Origin: Rhodococcus sp. SBT000017
Lineage (GTDB): Bacteria; Actinomycetota; Actinomycetes; Mycobacteriales; Mycobacteriaceae
Direction of reading: 5' to 3'
Assembly (NCBI RefSeq): GCF_003688915.1
Contig: NZ_REFU01000002.1
Location: 186,001 to 250,000, forward strand
DNA length: 64,000 nucleotides
Of the stretch, positions 8,016 to 19,712 are shown one piece after another. Each line of letters starts with the position of its first letter. The stretch's first letter is position 1. The translations under genes and the position numbers were made by a program. The notes under the pieces were generated by a model. It ran no database searches. It saw only the letters and a list, made by a program, of their open reading frames with translations, and was not told the DNA's origin.

Positions 8016-8845
8016 GCGACGTGATCCTGTGGATAGTTGCCGGAGTAGAGCTCGCCGCCATCATCGCGCTCGGTGTGGTCCTGATCGTGTCGCGTCGCAA
8101 GCTGAAGCACACGCGCCGAGCGCTCGACCGCGCCCTCGAATCGCAGCACCGCCGTAAGCGACGCGGCCTGGTGCCCTTCGCGATCAGAACCGCCTTCCAC
8201 ACCACCGACTTGCTCATCAACAAGGGCTTCGGCGCAACGGTCCGCAACTCGGTCGAGGATCTCGCCGGCTGGGCCAAGGTGGAACGCCCCGATCTGGCAC
8301 GCATGACCGCCGACGGCGACATCGTGGTGATGTTCTCCGACATCGAGGGATCCACCGCACGCAACGAGGAACTGGGCGATCGCGGCTGGGTGAAGCTGCT
8401 CGAAAAACACAACAAACTGATCTGCAAGAACGTCGCGGATCACGGCGGACACGTGGTCAAGAGCCAGGGCGACGGATACATGATCGCCTTCTCCGACCCA
8501 GCTCAGGCCGTGCGCTGCGGGGTGAAAGTGCAGGAAGCACTGCTGGAGAACCCCGATCGATGGGACCGCATCCGCGTCCGAATGGGCGTGCACGTGGGCA
8601 GCTCGGTGCGCCGAGGTGACGACCTGTTCGGCCTCAACGTGGCAATGGCAGCACGCGTCGCGGGACAGGCCGACGGCGGCGAAATTCTGGTCAGCGAACC
8701 GGTCCGCAACGCCATCGGTGCAGCGCACGATCTGTCTCTCGGTACACCGCGAGACGTCGAACTCAAGGGTATGAGCGGAAGTTTCCAACTGTTTCCGGTG
8801 GAGCTCCCGGTGCTGCCCAATGCGGAGGTCGCCCTGAACGAATGA
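8012..8845 (+). CDS. Membrane-anchored class III adenylate/guanylate cyclase
   Basis: A 277-residue protein with one N-terminal membrane helix (about residues 5-25), a basic juxtamembrane segment and a class III cyclase domain (about 100-270). Both metal-binding aspartates are present (F-S-D-I-E-G-S-T and Q-G-D-G-Y), as are the Asn and Arg transition-state residues in [10 protein letters not shown]. It should therefore be active in making cAMP (or cGMP) on the inner face of the membrane. There is no HAMP or sensor domain. Translation is coupled to the GlxA-type regulator by ATGA. Confidence 0.9.
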   Translation: MSDVILWIVAGVELAAIIALGVVLIVSRRKLKHTRRALDRALESQHRRKRRGLVPFAIRTAFHTTDLLINKGFGATVRNSVEDLAGWAKVERPDLARMTADGDIVVMFSDIEGSTARNEELGDRGWVKLLEKHNKLICKNVADHGGHVVKSQGDGYMIAFSDPAQAVRCGVKVQEALLENPDRWDRIRVRMGVHVGSSVRRGDDLFGLNVAMAARVAGQADGGEILVSEPVRNAIGAAHDLSLGTPRDVELKGMSGSFQLFPVELPVLPNAEVALNE

Positions 8846-8985
8846 ATGGTCCATTCAGTACGTCTGAGCGCGTGAAAGTCACATCGATCCGGACGGGGTG
8901 GGTGGCGGACCGAATTCTGTTGCGTCCCAGAACGAATGAATGGCCCATTCACAACGTCTGAGCGCGTGAATGGACCATTCATTCG
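8838..8985. repeat. Paired repeat with palindromic cores between converging genes
   Basis: A block of about 38 bp (8838-8875), starting AACGAATGAATGGTCCATTC and ending in CGTCTGAGCGCGTGAA, recurs at 8931-8970 with few changes. The second copy is followed at 8971-8985 by an inverted copy of the first 15 bases. Each core (TGAATGGNCCATTCA) is palindromic. The array lies between the converging cyclase and icd genes, its first copy overlapping the cyclase stop. It may act as a bidirectional terminator or be a dispersed repeat family. It is not a CRISPR: the units are two, palindromic and unevenly spaced. Confidence 0.75.
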
Positions 8986-9006
8986 ATGGGGGTGAACCAG
9001 TGGGAA

Positions 9007-11244
<2,238 letters not shown>

Positions 11245-11483
11245 GTTTCGCCTTTGCCTCAGTTTCAACGTCGTCTTTTGGATGCGTCCACTGTCGACTT
11301 TAATCTTTGAACCCGCCGCTGTGCGTCCCAGTGGGGTATCACTCCACCTGCGGTTCCAAGTTACCGACCAGTAGGGCGCTCAAAGGTTTTCGCAGCGTTC
11401 CTCGATCAGCCCCTGACCACCGCCGGAGCATCCGATTTGCCCGAATAGGAACAACAACCCCCGTCGCGGCCGTTGAACCGGAT
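11245..11483. other. Divergent intergenic region between icd and the aldehyde dehydrogenase gene
   Basis: These 239 bp separate two divergent starts and must hold both promoters. I see no convincing -35/-10 pair, palindrome or small coding frame in it. Confidence 0.5.
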
Positions 11484-12860
11484 ATGACGACCTACAAAAC
11501 TGTCAATCCTGCCGATGGCACAACCGTCAAGGAATTCGAGACTCTCGATACGGCCGGCGTCGAGCGCGCACTCGCCGACGCCCACGCCGGGTTCCAGACG
11601 TGGCGCAAGACCTCACCGAAGCACCGCGCCGAGATTCTGCACAAGGTCGCCGACCTCTACACCGAGCGTTCCGAGGAACTGGCCCGAACGATCTCGCTCG
11701 AAATGGGCAAGCCGCTGACCGAGTCGCAGGGCGAGGTGGAACTGTCGTCGAACATCTACCGCTACTACGCCGACAACGGCCCCGCCCTCCTCGAGGACGA
11801 GAAGCTCGACGTGCCCGGTGCGGAAGACACTGTGCTGCAGCGCAAGCCGGTCGGCGCGCTCGTCGGCGTCATGCCGTGGAACTTCCCCTACTACCAGGTG
11901 GCCCGGTTCGCAGGCCCGAACCTGATGGTGGGCAACACGATTCTGCTCAAGCACGCACCGAACTGCCCGCAGTCGGCACTGCTGATGGAAGAGATCTTCC
12001 AGCAGGCCGGACTCCCTCAGGACGCGTACATCAACATCTTCGCGACCAACGAGCAGATCGCCGACATGATCGCCGACTCACGCGTGCAGGGCGTCTCGCT
12101 CACCGGTAGCGAGCGAGCCGGAACCTCCGTCGCCGAAACCGCAGGACGCAACCTCAAGAAGGTCGTCCTCGAACTGGGCGGATCGGACGTCTTCATCATG
12201 CTCGACTCCGACGACATGGACGCAACCGTCGAATCCGCAACTCGGGCGCGGCTGTCCAACGCAGGTCAGGCCTGCAACGCCGCAAAGCGGATCCTCGTCG
12301 CCGAGGAGTTCTACGACGACTTCGTCACCAAGCTCGTCGCATCCTTCGAGGCCGTGCAGACCGGTGACCCGTTGGACGCGAACACCACCCTCGGCCCCCT
12401 GTCGTCGCAGACCGCTGCCGACACATTGATCGAGCAGATCGACGACGCCGTCGCCAAGGGCGCGACGCTTCTGACCGGCGGCAAGAAGATCGACGGACCG
12501 GGTGCATTCGTGCAGCCGACACTGCTGACCGACGTCACCCCCGACATGCGGGCGTACAGCGAAGAGCTGTTCGGACCGGCCGGAGTGATCTACAAGGTCG
12601 AAAGCCCGCAGCAGGCAATCGAATTGGCGAACTCCTCGCCCTACGGCCTGAGCGGATCGGTGTGGAGCACCGATCTGGACAAGGCCCGTGATGTGGCCGA
12701 GCAGCTCGAGGTCGGTATGGCCTTCGTCAACGAGCACGGCACCACCCTCCCCGGCCTGCCGTTCGGCGGAGTCAAGCGCTCCGGCGTCGGCCGTGAGCTG
12801 GGACCGTGGGGCATGGACGAGTTCGTGAACAAGAAACTCGTGCGGGTCTCCGCGAAATAA
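11484..12860 (+). CDS. gabD: NAD(P)-dependent succinate-semialdehyde dehydrogenase (aldehyde dehydrogenase family)
   Basis: A 458-residue aldehyde dehydrogenase. Catalytic Glu230 (L-E-L-G-G-S-D) and Cys264 (G-Q-A-C-N-A-A-K-R) are present, as are M-P-W-N-F-P-Y-Y and the C-terminal [10 protein letters not shown]. The short N-terminus ([12 protein letters not shown]) and length match the GabD1/GabD2 branch, which oxidises succinate semialdehyde to succinate at the end of the GABA shunt or of a 2-oxoglutarate bypass. The neighbouring icd gene fits a link to the TCA cycle. The start at 11484 gives the family N-terminus. Substrate is inferred from resemblance. Confidence 0.87.
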   Translation: MTTYKTVNPADGTTVKEFETLDTAGVERALADAHAGFQTWRKTSPKHRAEILHKVADLYTERSEELARTISLEMGKPLTESQGEVELSSNIYRYYADNGPALLEDEKLDVPGAEDTVLQRKPVGALVGVMPWNFPYYQVARFAGPNLMVGNTILLKHAPNCPQSALLMEEIFQQAGLPQDAYINIFATNEQIADMIADSRVQGVSLTGSERAGTSVAETAGRNLKKVVLELGGSDVFIMLDSDDMDATVESATRARLSNAGQACNAAKRILVAEEFYDDFVTKLVASFEAVQTGDPLDANTTLGPLSSQTAADTLIEQIDDAVAKGATLLTGGKKIDGPGAFVQPTLLTDVTPDMRAYSEELFGPAGVIYKVESPQQAIELANSSPYGLSGSVWSTDLDKARDVAEQLEVGMAFVNEHGTTLPGLPFGGVKRSGVGRELGPWGMDEFVNKKLVRVSAK

Positions 12861-12873
12861 GCACCATCTCGAC

Positions 12874-12911
12874 CGAGCTGCTCCCCGGCCCCGCGGCCGG
12901 GGAGCAGCTCG
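12874..12911. terminator. Bidirectional hairpin terminator between gabD and the serine hydrolase
   Basis: A perfect 17-bp stem pairs 12874-12890 with 12895-12911 around a 4-base CCGC loop. It lies between two converging stops (12860 and 12933). The stem is very GC-rich and has no T-run, which is common for actinobacterial terminators. It would end both the gabD transcript and the 25-kb NRPS operon transcript. Confidence 0.85.
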
Positions 12912-12932
12912 TCTGTTGGTTCGTCGGATCTG

Positions 12933-14372
12933 CTAGGTCTGCCGAATTCGGCTGTAGTTGACCACCTGATCGGCCACGACCAAGGCAGACGCGAGGAACA
13001 CCGTGCCGAGCAGAATCCAGAACGCCAGAGTGACGTCGGGAGCCCACAGGGCCATGACCGACAGTGACGCACCGACGATCGACGGCACCCCGATGTAGGC
13101 ACCGATCAGCACCGACCCGCCCAACACCGTGGTGATCGCGATACGAAGCGCTGCACCGCCGAGCGAACGCTGTCGAACCTGCCCGGTGAACAGCCGAACG
13201 GTGACCCAGACGACGATGGCGAGCAGGACCGCCACGGCCGAGAAGATGGCACCCAACACCATCGGAGCCGACGACGACGGTAGGCCGGTGGTCGACCCGT
13301 CGATGACGAGTGTGGTGAGATTTCTGCCCACCGCGGCGATGTGTTCGGCTTCGATCTCGCCGTATCGATTGGTGGCCAACACCATTGACCTGTCCAGGGC
13401 TGGCACGAATGCCACGTAGGTGTAGTAACCGGGGACGGCTCCGGAATGCCACCACACGTCCTGTCCGGCGATCTTCTCGTGAAACAGTCCGTCGCCGTAC
13501 TCGGTGCCCTCGCCGGTGTCGACCTCGGGGGCTGTGTCCTCCCCGCCCTGCAGTTGGCTCAGTCGCCAGGATGCGTAGCGTCCGAGATCGCCCGTGGAGC
13601 CCGCGAGGTAGCCGTAGCCCAGACCAGCCGAATCGACACCGACGTCGATGGGTCGGGCCGAGCCGAAGAACGGCACATGACCCGGTGGAACATCTTCGGT
13701 GAACTGCTCCGGATCGGTGATGGCGGACGTCTCGGCAGGCGCGAGGACCTCGGCGTCGAGCGCATCGGCGAACGACTCCCCCGTCACCGACTCGACGACT
13801 GCCTGCAGGAGCAGATAGTTCAGGCTCGAATACCGGAACGATCCACGTTCGGTCGTCCCCACCGGATGCGAGATGGTCGCGACTGCGTCGACGGCCGAAC
13901 CGCGGCGGGACCAGTCGTCGGTGACCGTGATGTCGTGCGGCAAGCCGCTGGTGTGGTGCACCAGGTCGTCGACTGTCGTTGCCGGATCGCCCAGCATGTC
14001 CCGCGCTCGCGGAACGATGTCCACGACGGGCGTGGACTCGTCGAGTGCACCCTGCCGTTCCAACCCGACGACAGTGGCCGCCGTGAACTGCTTGGACACC
14101 GAGCCCCACACGAACGGTGTCGAGGCATCGACGGGCTCGCCGTTGCCGTCGACACCGCTCGATGCTTCCGCCACCACCGCGTCCGAGTCGAGAACCTGGA
14201 CCGACATTCCCGGGGCTCCGATCTCGGCCGCCCACCCATCCACTGCATTCTGCAGCTCCGTGTTCGACAACGACACTGCCGCAGCAGGACCGGGCGCAAG
14301 CCCGAGAAGGAAGGTCAGAGTCACCAGCACTCCCACGACGAGTCGTCGGGTACCTGCCGCTACGGTCGCCAT
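12933..14372 (-). CDS. Secreted, membrane-anchored serine hydrolase of the beta-lactamase/PBP superfamily
   Basis: A 479-residue protein. An N-terminal signal/anchor segment ending A-P-G-P-A-A-A is followed by a class C beta-lactamase/D-Ala-D-Ala peptidase-type domain (about 35-370). The nucleophile motif S91-V-S-K94, a Y-S-S-L-N-Y (YxN) and a W-H-S-G at the KTG-like position are all present. Three hydrophobic segments follow at about 385-475. The catalytic domain should sit outside the membrane. It is the last gene on the minus strand after the MMPL gene (44-bp gap). It might process, release or hydrolyse the peptide product, or be an ordinary esterase. See the finding on the missing thioesterase. 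Confidence 0.85.
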   Translation of the reverse strand: MATVAAGTRRLVVGVLVTLTFLLGLAPGPAAAVSLSNTELQNAVDGWAAEIGAPGMSVQVLDSDAVVAEASSGVDGNGEPVDASTPFVWGSVSKQFTAATVVGLERQGALDESTPVVDIVPRARDMLGDPATTVDDLVHHTSGLPHDITVTDDWSRRGSAVDAVATISHPVGTTERGSFRYSSLNYLLLQAVVESVTGESFADALDAEVLAPAETSAITDPEQFTEDVPPGHVPFFGSARPIDVGVDSAGLGYGYLAGSTGDLGRYASWRLSQLQGGEDTAPEVDTGEGTEYGDGLFHEKIAGQDVWWHSGAVPGYYTYVAFVPALDRSMVLATNRYGEIEAEHIAAVGRNLTTLVIDGSTTGLPSSSAPMVLGAIFSAVAVLLAIVVWVTVRLFTGQVRQRSLGGAALRIAITTVLGGSVLIGAYIGVPSIVGASLSVMALWAPDVTLAFWILLGTVFLASALVVADQVVNYSRIRQT

Positions 14373-14416
14373 CCTTCTCGAGCTCCTGTCCGTGAGGTGA
14401 TCGGCCGTACCGGTGG

Positions 14417-16567
14417 TCAGTGATGCCCCGCGCCGTCGAGCGAGCGCTTCCACACGCCGGCCCCCAGCAGTCGCAATGCGGCAGGGACGAGAATGCCGCG
14501 AACGACAGTCGCGTCCAGAGCAATTGCCGCGGCCAGCCCGACACCGAGCTGCTTCATCTCCGGCGTCGGCAACAGCGTGAACATCGCGAAGATCACCACC
14601 ATCACGGCCGCAGCCGCAGTGACGGGCGGCGCGGACCGGACCACACCCTGCCGGACGGCATCCTCGACACCGAGGCCACGACCGAATGCTTCGCGCACCC
14701 GAGTGAGGATGAAGACGTGGTAGTCCATCGACAGGCCGATGAGGATGACCAGCATCATCACCGGCAGCAAAGTCACCACCGGGCCGACGTACTCCGATCC
14801 GAACACCGTTGCACCCCAGCCGTACTGGAACAACAGCACCAGGATGCCGTAGGACGCGAGCACCGACAGCAGATTCAGACCCACACTCAGAGCGGCCAGC
14901 CCGACACTGCGGAAGGCGAGGTAGATCAACGCGAAAGCGACCAGCAGGACGATCGGTATGACGATCAACAGATCACGCGACGTCGATTCCGAGACATCGA
15001 CGCTGACCGCGGTCTCACCACCGACGAGGATCTCACGATCACCCGCGAACTCCGGAACGAGGTTGCCTCGCAACTCGTTCAGAGAATCCCTCGCCGATTG
15101 CGCGTCGATACCGTCTGCGTCGGTGCCGATCTCGATGCGCGCCACCGACTCGTCCGTGGAGATCTGAACCTCTCGTACCTGCCCGTCGAATCCGGGCAGC
15201 CCGGCCGCGTCCTCGGCGATGTCGGTGAGGACCGCCGAGGTACCGGCGACGTCACCGCCGGTCTCGGTGACCACGGTATGGCTGACGCCGTACAGCGGGA
15301 ACTGCTCGGAGACGTCGTCCAGCGTGCGCAGCGTCTCGAAGGTGCGCGGCATGCTGTCGGTTCCCGGAAACTGCAACTTCATGGTCGCGACCGGTGCTGC
15401 CAACAAGACCATCACGGCCAGTCCGGCGAGCAGCGCAGGCACCGGGCGCCGAACGACCGTGCCCGACAGCCGACCCCAGAACCCTGTCTCCTCCGCCGCG
15501 TCGTCCGGGGTCTTGCCGAACAACTGCTTGACGACTCGTCGACGCCCCAACGCCAACAGCGCCGGGAGCAAGGTGATCGACGCAAGCATCGCGGCGACGA
15601 CGACGAGAATGATGCCGAGTGTGAGCGAGTGGAAAATCGGCGATTCGGTCAGGAAGGCTGCGATCACCGACACACCGGTCACCAGACCGGCCACCAGAAC
15701 CGAGCGCACCGTCATCGACACTGCGATCGTGGCGGCCGCGTCGGCGTCACCGGATCGGGCGAACTCCTCGCGGGCGCGTCTGACGAAGAACAACGAGTAG
15801 TCCACGCCCAGAGCGAGACCCATCAGCAAGATGACGCTCATCTGGTTGCTCTCCATGGGCACCAACAACGACGTCGGCCCGCTCCAGAGGATGGCCAGTG
15901 CCACCACGGCGAGGCCGGTGACAAGCGGGATCAACGTGGCAATCAGACCGGCGAACACGAGGAACAACACGACGGCCGTGACGGGGAGGCTGAGCATTTC
16001 CAGCAAGACCAGTCGCTCACCGTAACTGGTGGTGACGTCGGCCTGCACCGAGATGGGCCCGGTAGCCGATATGGCAGCACCCGGGTTGGCCTCGCGGGCG
16101 CTCTCGATCGCAGACTCGATCCCCTGCACGCGCTCGGACGGCGATGCCTGCTCGTCGGGCAGCAGCACCTGCAGAACCCGTTGGTCCCCGGCAGCGGCCG
16201 TCAACTTCTCCGGAGGCTGCTGCGCCGTCCCCGCCAGCGCCGCGGCCAACTCGTCCGCGATGCGATCGGAGTCCCCCGCCGAGTTGCCCTGCACCAGAAT
16301 GGTTTCGGTGCGCGAGGACAGGAAGTCCGAGCCCGTTTCCAATTGCTCCGCCGCGCCGGACTCGCCGACGAACCCTTCCGCAGGAGACAACTCGGACATA
16401 CCGAGTCCCACGTATGCCCCGGCCGACAACACCAGCGCCACAAGCCATCCCGCAAGCACTGCGAGACGATGACGGTAGCTCCACCTGGCCACTCCCGCGA
16501 AACGTTCCAGGATGGAGCCATCCCTCGTCGCGCCCTCGATCGGGGGCCTCTCCCTCGTGGTCACCAT
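14417..16567 (-). CDS. MMPL-family (RND superfamily) transporter
   Basis: A 716-residue membrane protein with the MMPL layout. One helix near residues 34-54 is followed by an extracytoplasmic loop, five helices (about 180-350), a second large loop (about 395-535) and a final group of helices. The sequence M-A-L-G-V-D-Y-S-L-F in the first half and L-I-G-L-S-M-D-Y-H-V-F in the second carry the proton-relay Asp-Tyr pairs. MMPL proteins export lipids, lipopeptides or siderophores in mycolic-acid bacteria. The start overlaps the stop of the A-T gene, so export of the peptide made by this operon is a reasonable inference. Confidence 0.92.
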   Translation of the reverse strand: MVTTRERPPIEGATRDGSILERFAGVARWSYRHRLAVLAGWLVALVLSAGAYVGLGMSELSPAEGFVGESGAAEQLETGSDFLSSRTETILVQGNSAGDSDRIADELAAALAGTAQQPPEKLTAAAGDQRVLQVLLPDEQASPSERVQGIESAIESAREANPGAAISATGPISVQADVTTSYGERLVLLEMLSLPVTAVVLFLVFAGLIATLIPLVTGLAVVALAILWSGPTSLLVPMESNQMSVILLMGLALGVDYSLFFVRRAREEFARSGDADAAATIAVSMTVRSVLVAGLVTGVSVIAAFLTESPIFHSLTLGIILVVVAAMLASITLLPALLALGRRRVVKQLFGKTPDDAAEETGFWGRLSGTVVRRPVPALLAGLAVMVLLAAPVATMKLQFPGTDSMPRTFETLRTLDDVSEQFPLYGVSHTVVTETGGDVAGTSAVLTDIAEDAAGLPGFDGQVREVQISTDESVARIEIGTDADGIDAQSARDSLNELRGNLVPEFAGDREILVGGETAVSVDVSESTSRDLLIVIPIVLLVAFALIYLAFRSVGLAALSVGLNLLSVLASYGILVLLFQYGWGATVFGSEYVGPVVTLLPVMMLVILIGLSMDYHVFILTRVREAFGRGLGVEDAVRQGVVRSAPPVTAAAAVMVVIFAMFTLLPTPEMKQLGVGLAAAIALDATVVRGILVPAALRLLGAGVWKRSLDGAGHH

Positions 16568-18390
16568 GACATCTCCTCCTGTCCACGGCTCGACGCCGAT
16601 GCGCCGACCGACAGACGATTCGTTTCTCTGTCCACGACCGACGCGATCTCACGCACGGTCAGTCCCTCCACTACATCCGCCAACTGCAACCGCACCCCGA
16701 ACTCACGGGCGATGCCGTTGACCAAGCGCGCGACCAACAAGGAGTGGCCGCCCAGCGCGAAGAAATGGTGATCGGTACCGATCTCCTCGATTCCCAGCAG
16801 ACGTCGCCACAGCGTCAGCAACCGCTCCTCGGTTTCGGTCTCTGCCGCGCGGCCCGCGGTGGTGCCGGCAACGAAGTCGGTGATCACCGGCGCGGGCAAC
16901 TTCGCGACATCCAACTTCTGGCCGACGGTCACTGGAACCTCGACCACGTTCACCAGAGCGGCAGGCACTGCGTGGCGCGGCAGCGTGCGATAGAGCTGCG
17001 ACCACAACTCCGCACGATCGACATCGACATCGTCGAAGGTGGCGAAGTACGCGACGAGAACATCGAGGTCGGTGCCGCCGACCGTGGCATGGGACCACCG
17101 GATCCCCGGGTGCGACGCGATCGCTCGCTCCACCTCGCCGAGCTCGAGCCGGTACCCCCGCAACTGCACCTGGTCGTCGGCGCGGCCGTGATAGACGAAG
17201 CGGTCGCCGGCGTCGGTACCGACGATGTCCCCGGTGAGATACAACCGATCACCGTGACCGGCCGGGTCCGGGACGAACGCTGCTGCGGTCGCGCGCGAGT
17301 TTCCGAGGTATCCGTGCGCGAGCTGGTCGCCGCCTACCGCAAGTTGCCCGAGGCCGTCGACCGAACCGACACCGTCCGCGACCGGCAGTACCGCCGTTCG
17401 CACACCCGACAGAGCGGGCCCGATGGACGTTCTCGGCTCGGCGAGATCCTGTTCGACGAGTTCGCCGCCGGTGCAGGACACCGTGACCTCGGTCGGGCCG
17501 TACCAATTGACGAGTCGGCACCGGCCGAAAGACGGTGCGGCCATGACGTCGGCGAGCCTGCCGCCGTCGGAGGCCTCACCGCCCACCAGCAACGATCTCA
17601 GCGCCAGCCCGCCCCCGATCGCCTCGTCGTACGCGCCGAGTTGATACGCCGCGGACGGCGTGGTCGAGAGCACGGACGCACCTGTCTGCGTAAGAAGCTC
17701 GTGCAGCCGAGCAGTATCGGCCGCAACACCTTCCACGACGAGGACTGCGGTGGTGCCTGCCTCCACCGATGCGAACAGTTCCCACACCGACAGATCGAAG
17801 GCAGCGGACGAACGCGCAGCCACGACATCGGATGTCGAGAGGGCGACGACCCCGCGGGCCGCGTCGAGAAAGGCCAGCACGGCTCGGTGCGGCACCAGAA
17901 CGGCTTTCGGCGTACCCGACGTCCCGGATGTGGTGATGATGTACGCGGGGTCGTCGATGCTGCGCGGTGAGGGCGACACCGGCTCGAACGAACCGAACAG
18001 GAAGACGACGGCGTCGCCGAGTGCCATGGACGGGCGTCCGCGCCAGGACGCCGGATGCAGGTCCTCCCACACCACCATGGCGGCAGGCTCGACGGTCTCG
18101 AGCAACAGCGCTTCGACCGCCTGCGGACTGTTGTACGGGATGACCGTGTACGCGGCACCGGCACCGAGAATGCCCAGCAACGTCGGTAGCAACCAGGAGT
18201 CGCGGCGGCCTTTCACGGCCACGACGTGCCCGCGGCCGACGCCGGCACGCAACAGGGCCTCGCGGACCTGTGTGCTCCGCTGTAGGAGTGCGGTGACGCT
18301 CAATTCACCGTCCGCGCAGAGCTGCACGGGACGGACACCGAAACGCTCCGAGAGCCCGGTGAGCACGAGTTCGTCGACGGAGGCTGTCAC
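16561..18390 (-). CDS. NRPS adenylation-thiolation didomain (A-T), module 5
   Basis: A 609-residue protein with no condensation domain. The A domain (about 20-500) shows T-S-G-T-S-G-T-P-K, F-D-L-S-V-W-E-L-F, N-W-Y-G-P-T-E and Y-L-T-G-D. The T domain attaches phosphopantetheine at Ser550 (L-G-G-H-S). By-eye specificity residues are D-L-W-S-L-G-W-V-S, which match no code I recall. It would pair with the C domain that ends the 1444-residue NRPS. The GTG start at 18390 overlaps the stop of the aminotransferase gene (GTGA), and the last codons overlap the MMPL start, suggesting coupled synthesis. Confidence 0.9.
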   Translation of the reverse strand: MTASVDELVLTGLSERFGVRPVQLCADGELSVTALLQRSTQVREALLRAGVGRGHVVAVKGRRDSWLLPTLLGILGAGAAYTVIPYNSPQAVEALLLETVEPAAMVVWEDLHPASWRGRPSMALGDAVVFLFGSFEPVSPSPRSIDDPAYIITTSGTSGTPKAVLVPHRAVLAFLDAARGVVALSTSDVVAARSSAAFDLSVWELFASVEAGTTAVLVVEGVAADTARLHELLTQTGASVLSTTPSAAYQLGAYDEAIGGGLALRSLLVGGEASDGGRLADVMAAPSFGRCRLVNWYGPTEVTVSCTGGELVEQDLAEPRTSIGPALSGVRTAVLPVADGVGSVDGLGQLAVGGDQLAHGYLGNSRATAAAFVPDPAGHGDRLYLTGDIVGTDAGDRFVYHGRADDQVQLRGYRLELGEVERAIASHPGIRWSHATVGGTDLDVLVAYFATFDDVDVDRAELWSQLYRTLPRHAVPAALVNVVEVPVTVGQKLDVAKLPAPVITDFVAGTTAGRAAETETEERLLTLWRRLLGIEEIGTDHHFFALGGHSLLVARLVNGIAREFGVRLQLADVVEGLTVREIASVVDRETNRLSVGASASSRGQEEMSW

Positions 18391-19712
18391 GAGCGACCCA
18401 CCGCCGTCAGTGACCGAGTCACTGCATCGAACGACAGTGCCAGTTCCTGCTCGGTGACCAACAGGGACGGACGCCAACGAATCGACCGGGTCCCGCACGG
18501 CAGGAGCACGGTGTCGTGTTCGTCCAATGCGATGCCGAGCACGGCGTCGCGCAGCTCGCGCGAGGACAGTGAGACGGCTCCCCACAAGCCCCGTGAGCGG
18601 GCCGCAGTGACACGACCGCCCGAGGAACTCACCATCGCGTCGAGTCCGGCGCGCACGAAGGGGCCCATCGCCGCCGCTCGCGCGATCACGTTCTCTCGCG
18701 CGATGTATTCGTAGAGCAGTGCGAAGCGCACCAGATCCACCAACGAACCGCCCCAGGTCGAGCTGATCCGACCTGGTACTGCGAACGCATTGGTGTCGAG
18801 ATCGTCGACGCGACGGCCACCGATGACCCCGCACACCTGCAACCGCTTACCGAATGCCACCAAGTCCGGATGCAGTCCCAATGCCTCGTGCGCCCACCGG
18901 GCGCCGACTGTGCCGCCACCGGTCTGGACCTCGTCCGCGACGGTGAGGACGTCGTGCTCGACGCACAACGACTGCACGGCCCTGAGGAATGCAGCACCCA
19001 GGTGTCGGTCGCCGCCTTCCCCTTGAATCGGCTCGTAGACGAAGCACGCGATCCTGTCACCGTCGGCGACGAGGGTCGCTTCGATCTCGGCGAGTGTCCG
19101 ACGTTCGGCCGCACTGAGCTCGGCTCGGTCGGCTTCGTCACCGCCGTCCTCACCGCGAGCCGGGGCTTCGATTCTGGGCCAGTCGAATTTGGGGAACCGC
19201 GCCGTCTTGGCCGGATCGGTATTGGTCAGAGACATGGTGTAACCGCTGCGACCGTGGAAGGCCCAACGAAGATGCAGCGCTTGCAGTTTCGATTCGTCGG
19301 TGCCTGCACGCTGGGATTTCCAGTCGAAGGCGACTTTCAGTGCGTTCTCGACGGCAGCCGCACCACCGTCTATGAGGAACAGATGCGGCATGTCCTCCGG
19401 CATGAGCAGGCGACGAAAGGTCGAGACCGAATCCGCCAGTACGCGGGACGCGAAATCCGGGTTCGAGGGCTTCATCTTGGCTGCTGCCAACAGCTTTCGC
19501 TCGGCTTCGATGTGCGCGAGCGGTGTGGGATTGTGGCCGAGCGGGGACGACGAGAAGAACATCCCCATGTCCAGGACCGGTCGCCCGGCTGCCTCGTCCC
19601 AGAGGTAGGAACCGGACGAACGCTCGATGTCGATGGTCATCGGCAGGAAATCGCCCACGAGGGTCCTGGCCAGCGACGCGGGGACTCCCGACGCGGTATC
19701 GAGGACGGTCAT
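18387..19712 (-). CDS. lat: L-lysine 6-aminotransferase (class III PLP aminotransferase)
   Basis: A 441-residue class III aminotransferase close to lysine epsilon-aminotransferases: F-H-G-R-S-G-Y-T-M-S-L-T-N-T-D-P, then K-T-A-R-F-P-K-F-D-W-P-R, E-P-I-Q-G-E-G-G-D and the PLP lysine K289 in F-G-K-R-L-Q. It converts lysine and 2-oxoglutarate to alpha-aminoadipate semialdehyde, which cyclises to piperideine-6-carboxylate. Actinomycetes use LAT both for lysine breakdown and for making precursors such as aminoadipate. Its place inside the NRPS operon, overlapping the MbtH gene by one base and the A-T gene by four, suggests it supplies an unusual building block. Confidence 0.88.
   Translation of the reverse strand: MTVLDTASGVPASLARTLVGDFLPMTIDIERSSGSYLWDEAAGRPVLDMGMFFSSSPLGHNPTPLAHIEAERKLLAAAKMKPSNPDFASRVLADSVSTFRRLLMPEDMPHLFLIDGGAAAVENALKVAFDWKSQRAGTDESKLQALHLRWAFHGRSGYTMSLTNTDPAKTARFPKFDWPRIEAPARGEDGGDEADRAELSAAERRTLAEIEATLVADGDRIACFVYEPIQGEGGDRHLGAAFLRAVQSLCVEHDVLTVADEVQTGGGTVGARWAHEALGLHPDLVAFGKRLQVCGVIGGRRVDDLDTNAFAVPGRISSTWGGSLVDLVRFALLYEYIARENVIARAAAMGPFVRAGLDAMVSSSGGRVTAARSRGLWGAVSLSSRELRDAVLGIALDEHDTVLLPCGTRSIRWRPSLLVTEQELALSFDAVTRSLTAVGRS

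Noticed and set aside
8838..8985. CRISPR-like repeats
   Set aside because: There are only two units, with palindromic cores and no uniform spacer; no cas genes are present.
14420..16771. A 783-codon open frame on the plus strand
   Set aside because: It is the antisense shadow of the MMPL gene. Its Arg/His/Gln-rich composition and lack of domains are typical of GC-rich shadow frames.
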